Assembly: GCA_009192285.1 (NCBI GenBank)
Contig: CM018605.1
Location: 1,760,530 to 1,824,529, forward strand
Length of the DNA stretch: 64,000 nt
From: Morchella semilibera
Taxonomy: Eukaryota; Ascomycota; Pezizomycetes; Pezizales; Morchellaceae
Direction: 5' to 3'
This document shows positions 55,185 through 64,000 of this stretch, piece by piece (position 1 is the first letter of the stretch; each line of letters begins with the position of its first letter). The notes under the pieces were generated by a model. The model was not told the origin of the DNA. It worked only from the letters and a program-made list of their open reading frames with translations, and ran no database searches. Made by a program: the position numbers and the translations under genes.

Positions 55185-58100
55185 TCAAGCAGCGACCGCC
55201 ACACTTCTAATCAACTTCCCCGCCTCCTCCCTCCCCATCCCCTCAACCATCAAATTCCTCGCCAGGCTACCACTCCTCAGAATTTTCATCCCCTCCTCAA
55301 TCTTCCAGCCCTCTTCCTCGTCCACAACAAACACGTACCTCCTCGCCTCGGCATCCCTGATGGTTGCACGGACCATATGCAGCCCCGCCATGCCGCCGCC
55401 ACTGCGTTTCATCTGGAAGCAGTCGCGGTAGCACGACTTCTGGATCCCGCACACGAGGGCGTCGAGGTCCTCCTCACCGGCGCCCTTCTCGACGCCCGAC
55501 CCGCCGGGCGAGAAGAGCCGACGCACGGGATTGCTCTTGATGGATGATGACGATTTTGTGGAGCCCGTGGTGGAGGATGGGGGCGGCACGTAGCGCGGGC
55601 AGAAGATCTCAATCAGCTTGATTGTCCAGGCCTTGATGTCGTAGTCGCGCAGGCCGGTTTCTTTGATGGCGTCGTCAAGGAAGAGGCCTTCGGTCGTCAT
55701 GCGCAGGATCAGGCCTTCGCTGATTCCGGCCTTGCCCGGAAGTATGTGGGACTGCGGTTTGCTGGGGTTGCTGCTTGTGAAGGTGTAGACGGCCCGGAGG
55801 ACGATCTTTGTGGGGTCGGGGTTTGTGTAGTGTTTACGTGGGGGTGAGCGGGGTAGTGGTGGTGGTGGAGGAGAGGTGCGGTGTCCTGTTGATGTTGATG
55901 TTGAGCCAACATTTGTCCTATGAGGGGGAGGCGGAGGCGGGGGTGAGTCAAGCTGCTCGGAGAATGATGGCGGGGGCGACTTTATATGAACGGAATGTGA
56001 AGATTTCAGGTGATATCGAGAGTTTGTGGAGGTGTCACTCATTGGCCTGCGCGTTCCGGAAGGGGGTGGTGTCTGGTATGAGGATTGCATTGATTTGGTT
56101 GAGGAATGGTGCCTTCGAGGTGGGGGCGTCGAGGAGACTTGCTCCTCTGGCCGTCTGGCACTGCTCTTTTCCCGCATAAGGCGCTGCTGATGCCTCTCCC
56201 ATTCCAGTCGGTCGTGCTCCGAGCGTTCCCTTTGTCGCTGCTCCTCAGATTGCCTCTCCCTCTTCAGTTTTTCTACTCTTTCCCGCTCCTCCGCTTCCTG
56301 TCTTTCCCGCTCCAAGGCCTTTGCGGCCGCTCTCTCGCGCTGGATGCGTAATCGCTCAGCCGCCGCCTTTTGTCTGGCCTCCTTCTCTTCTCGCTCCTTC
56401 TCCAGCCGCTCCCTCTCCAGTCGTTCGCGTTCGGCCTTTTCCCGCTTCATCCGCTCCTCCTGCTCCCTGCTCGCCTCGACCTCCTCCATCAACTCTCTGC
56501 GGAACTTCTCGCTCTCCTCATTCTCCCTCATGATCCTCTCCCGGGTCTCCCTCGCCAGCCGCTGTCGCTCAGCCTGGAGTCGCTCTTCCTCTGCGCGCTC
56601 CTCCGCCTGCTGCCGCCTCTCCTCTTCCTCGCGGGAAAGACGCTCCCTGTCGACCTTGTCGCGGATATCCTTGACCCGCTCCGACTCGGCCCGTTCCCTC
56701 TGTTCTTTCATCTCCTTCTCCTTCCGCTCCCTCTCGAGTATCTCCTGGGCCTTGCGTTCCTTCTCCGCGGCCTTCAGCCTGGCGAGACGTTCCTTTTCCG
56801 CCCGCACCCGCTCGGAGGCGAGACGGGCTCTTTTTTTCCCTGTCCTCCTTTTCTTTCTGGATCCTCTCCTTCTCGAGACGCTGTTTCTCTAGCTTTTCCT
56901 GCTCCAGGCGCTCCCGTTCGAGTCGTTCGGCCTCGATACGTTCCTTCTCTAGACGCTCCTTCTCGTTCTTTTCTTGGAGCCTCTTTTCTCGCTCGAGTCG
57001 TATACGCTCGGCGGCTTCCCGCGAGATGCGCTCCTTCTCCTTTGCCGCTTGAGCGGCCTTGGCAATCTTGAGCTTCTCAAGGCGCTCTTTTTCCGCCCGC
57101 TCCTGCTCAAGGCGCTCCTTTTCCTCTCTTTCCCCGCCGCAGGCGCTCCCGCTCCAGCCTCTCGGTCTCCAGACGCTGCCGCTCGAGTTCCGCCAGGCGT
57201 GCCTTCTCCGCGAGCTCCCGATCAACCTTCTCCTTCTCTCGGCGCTCTTTCTCGATGCGGATCTTCTCGCGGCTCTCCCTAACCCACTTTTCTCTATCGA
57301 GGCGCTGCTGCTCGGCCAGCCGCTTCTTCTCCAGCCGCTCAGCCTCCAGCCGCGCAGCCTCCAACCGTTCGTTCTCCAACCGCTGCCGTTCCGCCTCAGC
57401 GGCCGCGGCGGCCTCCTTTGCGATGCGCTCGCGCTCCACCCGCTCACGCTCCGTGTTGCGCATCTTCATGAGCATCTCCCGTTCGCGGCGCTCGCGCTCG
57501 GCCTTGATCTTTGCGAGGCGTTCCTTCTCCTTTCTATCCTTGTCGGCGCGCTCCAGCTGTTTGCGGAGGCGCTCCTTCTGCTGCAGCTCCGTGCGGAGGC
57601 GGTCCTTCTCGAGCGAGTCGCGCATCTCGGAGAGTTCCTGCTGGAGGCGTTCAGTTTCTCTTGTCTGCTTGTCGAGCTCTTCCTGAACCCTGGCGTCACG
57701 TTCCTGTTCTTCCTTCTCGCGCTGGCGGGCGAGTTTCTCTTGTGCTGTTTCTTCTTGTTTTTGTGTTTCCTGTTCCCTGGCTAGTCGTTCCTGGTCTTGG
57801 TTTTGTTGGTATTTTTTCTCGTGCTCATCCACCTGTTTGCTAGTGCTACTATTATTATAACTCTCCTCCTTCTTGTTTTCCTTTTTATCCTCCTTTTTGT
57901 CCTGCTTGCCCTCTTTTGTCGCCACGGGTACCAATGGCGGCGAAGGCGGGGGTGTATCCGGCTTAAGCTCGGGCTTCTTGGCGGGTGTTTCTTTAGCTTT
58001 TGACTCTTGACTCTTTTCGTGAGGCACGGAGGGAGGAGGAGGAGGAGGATGAGGAGAGGAAGTATGAGAGGGTGAAGGTGAATACGGAGGGGGATCCGAG

Positions 58101-58879
58101 TGATGATGATGATGATGATGATGATGATGAGCAGTATTGGGAGCAGATTCAGACGCACCCTCAGAAGACGCACCTTGCGTTTGCGCCTGTCTCTTTGCCG
58201 ACGAACTCGCCGCTTTTGACCTATGCGGGGGCGGGGGAGGCGGCGTTGCCTTTGTTGTTGTATCTTCCTTTTCGTCCCACCCAGAACCCTTACCACTACC
58301 GCTACCACTACCGTGATGATAACGTCCGCCCCAATTCCCAGCACCAGCAGCAGTCGTCGCAATCAGTGCCCCAGCACCGCCACTCACCAGCGCAAGACCC
58401 AGTCCTGCGAGTGCCCAGCTCTGCCCCCAGTACGCGACCACAGGCGCTAGCAGCTTCAGCAGCGCAATGAGCGAGAGTGTGCTCGCGACGCCGGCCAGGA
58501 ACGAGTTTCGGTGGAGCGAGAGGTTGGGGAGGTATATGACGCCGCCGCCGGAGGAGTCCTTTGGGACGATGATGACGTCAAAGACTTGAGGTTTTTGTTG
58601 TTGATGTTGTTGTGAAGAGGATGAAGAGGTGGTTGATGGTTTGTTGGGGAAGGTACGGTGTGGGGGGGGTGCTGGTGGTTTGTCTTTGGATGTGGAGGTT
58701 GACGATGATGATGATGATGATGATTGTGTAGAGGAAGAAGGTGTGGAAGTGGAAGTGGATGAGGAGGAGGTGTGACGATGGGGAGGAGGAGTAGGAGGAG
58801 GAGGGGGCTGGGCAGTTTCTGTGTTGTGGGGTGGTGGTGGTGGTGGTGGTGGCGGACCGCCGCTGCGGTCAGCCGCCAT
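55185..58879 (-). CDS. Large coiled-coil protein with two membrane segments and conserved C-terminal domain
   Basis: A fungal protein I cannot name, about 1230 residues. From the Met at 58879: a Pro-rich N-terminus, Ser-rich runs, two hydrophobic segments at about residues 125-180 (SFLAGVASTLSLIALLKLLAPVV and WALAGLGLALVSGGAGALIA), and a poly-His stretch from a CAT repeat. Then follow some 600 residues of Glu/Arg/Lys-rich heptads (LEKERLE, RERQRLE), a long coiled coil. The C-terminal 200 residues form a folded domain (KIVLRAVYTF, GLILRMTTEGLFLDDAI, YDIKAWTIKLIEIFCP, MVRATIRDAEARRYVFVVDEEEGWKI), seen in other Pezizomycotina proteins. The frame changes twice inside the coiled coil, at a GGGG run (57132-57135) and an A7 run (about 56829-56836, T on the plus strand). 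Each is fixed by one base fewer, so homopolymer error is likely. A membrane-anchored scaffold or tether is inference. Confidence 0.75.
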
Positions 58880-58948
58880 GGATAGACGGGGGATTGGGAT
58901 TGGGGGGGAGGGGGGGGGGTGGTGGATTAGTGTTGGTGATGACGCAGA

Positions 58949-59004
58949 TGTGAGTGTGAGTGTGAGTGTGAGTGTGAGTGTGTGAGTGAGTGTGAGTGTG
59001 TGTG
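58949..59004. repeat. GTGAGT hexamer microsatellite
   Basis: About nine GTGAGT-type units with slight variation, 70 bases upstream of the coiled-coil gene start. Confidence 0.88.
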
Positions 59005-59275
59005 TTCCGGGTAGAGTTTGTTGTTTATTATTAACCCGCGTAAGTCAAGTAGGGGAGGAGTGGAGAGTGTGGAGAGTGTGGAGGAGTGAAAGAGGGAGGA
59101 GGGAGGGGGGGGGGGGGGTGGGATGGGGGATGGGGGATGGGATGGGATGAGAACAAGATGATGGTGATGATGATGGGACGGGACAAAACCAGACAAGACA
59201 AGAGACAAGACAAGAGAAGAGAAGAGATGGACGATGGGCGGGGGACAGTTAAGTTGGCAGTCAGTGATCAATACC

Positions 59276-59344
<69 letters not shown>
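59276..59344. repeat. 7-bp GTAGACA tandem repeat
   Basis: About ten perfect copies of a heptamer. Perfection suggests recent expansion and probable length polymorphism. Confidence 0.92.
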
Positions 59345-60270
59345 TGAGGAGGGGGGGGGGAGTATGAAGAGAGTAAGTGAAGCAAGAAGAGTAAGTTAGA
59401 TCAGGCACAGTCTCTCACTCTCACCCTCTCCGCACTAGTAAACAGAACCGTAACGTAACCGTTTGACCCACCCGTAGTGTAGTGAAAGTGAGCGATAATA
59501 ATAATAATTCAGTGGGGGCGATCGAGAACCAAGAAAAACCAAAATAAACAAACAAAACAAACAAACAGAGCAGAGCAGAGCACAGCAGAGTGGAGAGAGT
59601 AGAAAAAGGGCGTCCTCCCAACCAGCCAGAGAGAGAGCGAGATCAAGAGGTCGAATAGAGTAGGTGGAATATCCAGACCACCGGCCCACCAACTAACCAA
59701 CCAACCAACCAAACAATGGAATCTCAATGGATCAAGTCAGTCAGTCATGCAAAGGATGCAGAACTCGGCTCTCGGTTGACTTGACGTCTGCAGGGGTGGT
59801 TGGGGCGAGCAGAGGAGGGGAGAGACAGTGTAGTCGACTGTTTAACTGAGCAGTGAGGAACTGAGGAATTGAGGGACGTGTGCGCAGCAGCAGCTCAGCT
59901 CAGTCAAAAGGGACATCAGTAAGTTACACTATGGCATTAATGACAACTCCCTCTTTCCAAGGTTTTGCGAAACATGAATACCAGGGATGGCTGCTAGCTA
60001 CATACTCTACACCATACGACACACGGTGCGTATACCAGAGATAGATACATGATACCAGTACCACACCCTGCCCTGTCTGTCTGTCTGTCAGGCCCCATCC
60101 ACAGGAGATCGAGAAGAAAGTCTACTGAGTACGTCTACAGTCTACTACCACTGCTGCTACACCTACCCTTTTCTCACCCTCCGCCCCATCCATCGTAACA
60201 GACACACTCGTCCATCACGAATTCGTCCAGCCACCCCAATTACCTACTATTATTCCTCACCCTCTCATCC

Positions 60271-60300
60271 CCATGCCATGCCATGCCATGCCATGCCATG
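60271..60300. repeat. CCATG pentamer tandem repeat
   Basis: Six perfect copies followed by a degraded one. Confidence 0.9.
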
Positions 60301-61990
60301 CAATGCCATCTACTATATCATCATATCATCATATCATCCATCTAACATCATCCATCCATACATGCGCATCCCCCATCCTAAAAACCCTAGGTATACATAA
60401 ACGGCTGGCTGGCGGAAAGGCTCCCGACAGATTGTACGCGACCGTTTTTAACAGGCCGGGTGCCCCCCCAGCAAGTTTCAATTGGACTGGACTGACTAGT
60501 TTTCTCCACTCCCCCCCCAAGGACCTATGTTTATGGTGCGAGCGTCTGTGCTTTTTTTTTTTGTAACTGTGGTGGAAATGAAACAAAACGGGTGGAGAGA
60601 TTTTTTTTCTTCAGGATTAAAGAAAGAATGAGATAAAGGGCCAGCCATGCGCCAGCCAGCCAGCCAGATGCAAATAACCCCCCCCCCCCAATCCCACTAA
60701 TCCCAGTACGATACTAGCCGCCGTCGAAATCTCTTCCCTTCAATCAATCAATCGAATCGAATAGATGATCTCGCCCCCCCTTCCCTCCCTCTCTATCTGA
60801 AGGACATTAATTCCCGAGTCATGATATGTTGGTTCCTGAATATATTCACGCAGCAGCAGCACACACGACATCAACACAGTAACAACGCGCACGGATCGCG
60901 CCGTTTACTCTACTTGTTGCCGCAGCAACGCAATACATCTCTCCCTCTCTCTCTCCAGGGCAGGGCTCAGTCACGAGATGCAGAACGCGCGCGATGCGAA
61001 GTGCAGCACGGACGGGGCCGCGTCTCGTCTCAGTACCCCGCTCCTGCACAGGAAAAAAAAAAAAAAAAAAGGGAAGGAAGCCAAATGAAGAATTCGAAAG
61101 GAAGGGGAAGGAAAAAAAAAAAAAAAAGCTTCTTAGCTTGCTGATGCAGGACAAAAGACAGAAAAAGACAACCCCCCCCCCCAGTCCTCCGTTCCGACAT
61201 CGGTAGACTCTAATCTAGCTCTCTCTTTTTTTAAAAAAAAAAAATGTCGGGGAAGGTGTAACCGCTCGTGGTTCTTTCCAGCTTTGTTTACCGGTTTTAC
61301 GAATGAACCAGTGGTTGCTGTTAATTTGGGCTCTAACTCTTTTTTGTTTTAATTTTCCCGGTTCTGACCCCTCTACGCCACTGGCCCACTGCATGCTCTC
61401 TCACTTCTCTCTCACTTCCCCTTGTCTGCCTGTCTGGCTCGTCCCACTCTCGGAACTTTGAGATTCAGCTAAAAAGAAAAATAAAAAAAAATAATCTACC
61501 GTTGTTGTTCAACCGTTTCAGCAGCGAATTGGTAAACGTTGCTGCCCAGGATACATACCAGGGATGGGAAGGGATCACTCACACCTCACACACACACACA
61601 CTTCCCCAGCTGGCCCAGCCACTCCCAATTTCTCACTGGAAGGGAGAAAGCCAACGAGAATTGTGACTTTATTTAGCGAGGAGGCTGGTAAGAGGGGGAG
61701 GATGGAGACTAGGCAGGCACAAAAAAAAAAAAAACTTGGGATACATGTGGTCAAATATCGCGATTCATTTGATTCCTTCAGATGTATGTGCCGGATCAGA
61801 TCATATCTAACTTTTGTTTACTCAAAAATTCGCGCAGAAGCAGGCTTTTGTGACGGAGGCCCTTACTGGAAAAAAAAACTGTCACGCAAATTACAATCTA
61901 GCCAACTGCGTTACTACTATTTGGTTGCCTGGATTGGTTCGGTGTGACGACATTACTAGCCACTAGTGTCTTGGCCAATGCAATTCCCAT

Positions 61991-62024
61991 AGACTACATA
62001 CATACATATACATGTATGTAGTCT
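61991..62024. repeat. Short perfect hairpin with TACATGTA core
   Basis: AGACTACATACAT (61991-62003) pairs with ATGTATGTAGTCT (62012-62024) across an 8-base loop. It includes one of the recurrent TACATGTA sites. Confidence 0.75.
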
Positions 62025-64000
62025 TACTGCTTGGTGGAGGAGTCCTCAGACCTCAGAAGTTTGATTGAATCCATTCATGTCAGATTACTTTTTGCTATAT
62101 ATAGCAGCGACTGGCTAGTTCACGATGTCCAAACAACGGGTGTTCCGAAATAACAAAGGGAAGTAGATGCTCTATTGGCCACCGGTGGAACCCCGCATAA
62201 CTACGCGTTATCTTCAGCACCCTGTGATCGTCCTGAAACGGGTACAATAAGCCGGAAGTGGTGCTAAAATTGGGCCCGCAATCGGGAAATATATATGGAC
62301 TCCGAGTTAACCATATCATATCAGGCGTTGTGAGCCCTGAGCATCGATATCGGGATTGATGTATAGGCCAATAAAGAAGATGGACCGCGATGAGACCTGC
62401 TGGGCCTGCTGAAGTGCGTTCATTATTAGCCTTAGGCAATGTACTTACTTGGGCGTCAAGGCAATGATACCTACATACTCAAAACGTTTCGAGGTCCTTC
62501 CATTCCAATTCAATTCTTCATGGCTGGCAGTCACCACCTGACCAGTTGAACAGCAAACGGCACATCTCCCTGGGCATTTCCAGACGGCGTTTAATATGAT
62601 CTGCATTGGTTAGCCCGGAGTCCGGGCTTACGAACTCGGCCCGGCTCGGCCCGGTCCGTGGACACATCATGGTCCTGCTAGGTCCAGGATACGATATTGG
62701 GGCAGAAACCAGTACAACCTACAACCTCAGCAGTGCGGTTGTTTGAAATCGTGTCATTTGGGTTCATCATAAGGCTGCTGGCACAGTTAAGTGCGCGTAA
62801 ATCTAGCTGGCCTGTTGCCTCGCCTATGGGGCGGCCCGCCTGGTCTCTCCCACCAAGTCTGTCGGTACGGTTGGTTAAGGCTCGGAGTAGCCTTTACCGG
62901 TGGAAGCCTATTTGCTGGTTAGACCTGATCTTACTGGGCGTAACAATGTGCTTTTGAACCTGCTGAGGGTTGGGGTGCCAGAGAACAAAATACCCAGAGA
63001 TTCCTGGGAGCAGTCTTTACGAAGGGACCTTTGAAAAACTAATATTGAGCCGATGATCGAATAAGAGAAAATAGGAACCTCCCTAATTATAGGCACAGAA
63101 TAAAGACCAAGTGTTCCCTAATACTTCTTACCAGTTGTTCCAAACCACATCCCAACAGCTATACTAGTCGTTCAAGAAACCTCCTGGACTACATAGTAGA
63201 CAGCACACTAAGAAAGCTTATAGTCAGACAACGTGTTTAACTGTAGATGACAGCTAGTCTGTAGTAGTAATCTCAAAAACAAGCAAAGCATTATATAATT
63301 ATGTAAGATCATGAATTCTCGCTCGGCCCACACCAATATCACACATACGGCGTGTCAACACATCCATTCTATTGAGCTAAAGCTTTAGATATAGAAAAAA
63401 GCACAACCGACCCTAAAACACGACCCCAAAATATGGCACGAGAAAGCCTTACTTAGAAGGCGCTCTCCGCACACGCCAAGACCTCCAAAGCATCCCACTC
63501 TAACGTCCGGCCTCCCCAAACCAACCCAAATCCCAGGCTTCGGTTTTCCTGCCACGCCTAGCTTTAGAGCCTCCCCAATGCCAAAAATTGATTACCGAAC
63601 CCTACCTGTAGCCAAGGAACACTTGTATGTAAGGGGGGGGGGGAGCTGGGCACGAAAACGCAACAGTATCATCCCAAGCCCAGACTACACTTCTAAACTC
63701 CCCACCCCCAAATTGAAGATTACTCTAGCCCCTCCCAACTCCCGACTTCCAACTCCCCTACACGCGGAACCCCTACCCCGTTCCCGGTACCAGGGCGCTC
63801 CCTCTGCTACTACGTACAAGCGTACCATTCTAGCTCCCGGCACCGGCGCGCCCACTGGGTTTACGATTACTTATATACACACATACAAGCATGTACGGTT
63901 CTGCTGCGTACTACTATATTTGTATTAGCGTAGCACTAGCGCGTTTCAGAGGTCAATGATCGCCATGACGGAATCTTGGGGGGGTCCGGACCGGTCACGT

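Larger units (their letters stand above)
58880..64000. other. Intergenic region to the window end, 5.1 kb
   Basis: No supported gene. The first 1 kb upstream of the coiled-coil gene is dominated by tandem microsatellites. Further on there are A, C and G runs, a CCATG tandem at 60271-60300, a short perfect hairpin at 61991-62024, and GC-rich GGCCCGG repeats at about 62636-62660. Frames at 62095-62439 and 63578-63928 have no domain, start context or codon bias that would support them. Confidence 0.5.

Noticed and set aside
59276-59344. Regular short repeats considered as a CRISPR array
   Set aside because: Heptamer tandem without spacers, in a eukaryotic context; it is a microsatellite.
62095-62439. 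A 114-codon minus-strand frame
   Set aside because: No family signature, no promoter, average composition; lies among decayed spacer.

Overview
The window looks like a chromosomal segment of a filamentous ascomycete. Short spliceosomal introns (about 50-230 bp) carry CTAAC/CTAAT-type branch sites. There is a dispersed 5S rRNA gene, and the protein families are fungal: INSIG, cyanovirin-N homologue, fungal amidoligase, AA11-like LPMO and a chromodomain Ty3/gypsy element. The dispersed 5S gene, the CVNH lectin and the transposon-rich spacers suggest Pezizomycotina, perhaps Pezizomycetes (truffle/morel relatives). That placement is inference.

Layout. At 1.2-5.7 kb lie an INSIG-family ER membrane protein and ribosomal protein eS7, whose second intron holds a small TA-flanked MITE. 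At 8.3-9.1 kb is a broken relic of an OTT_1508-type deaminase-like gene with a pogo-like MITE in it. At 11.8-14.7 kb are two minus-strand genes: a tandem-domain CVNH lectin-like protein and an amidoligase. From 14.7 to 44.5 kb the sequence is gene-poor: tRNA-Ser(GCT), tRNA-Cys(GCA), a full-length 5S rRNA gene, a possible micro-gene, several inverted-repeat elements, and a three-level transposon nest. The nest is a Tc1-like transposon split by a chromovirus LTR element, which is itself split by a second, opposite-orientation copy of the same LTR family. At 44.5-59 kb genes return: a single-pass membrane protein with a beta-repeat ectodomain, a secreted LPMO-like protein, a Rab5/Ypt5 GTPase, a small membrane protein of unknown function and a very long coiled-coil protein. 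From 59 to 64 kb there are microsatellites and no gene I can support.

The genes do not form one pathway. They cover sterol/ER regulation (INSIG), endosome traffic (Rab5), translation (eS7, tRNAs, 5S), cell surface or wall (LPMO, beta-repeat protein) and accessory functions (CVNH, amidoligase). The clearest unexplained signals are: an 8-bp palindrome TACATGTA found 19 times by eye in non-coding DNA (about one expected), several unrelated small inverted-repeat elements including one family with two copies 32 kb apart, telomere-like motifs far from a chromosome end, and four one-base homopolymer length discrepancies that interrupt three otherwise well-conserved genes.

All calls come from reading the sequence. 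Exon boundaries are manual and no database search was possible.
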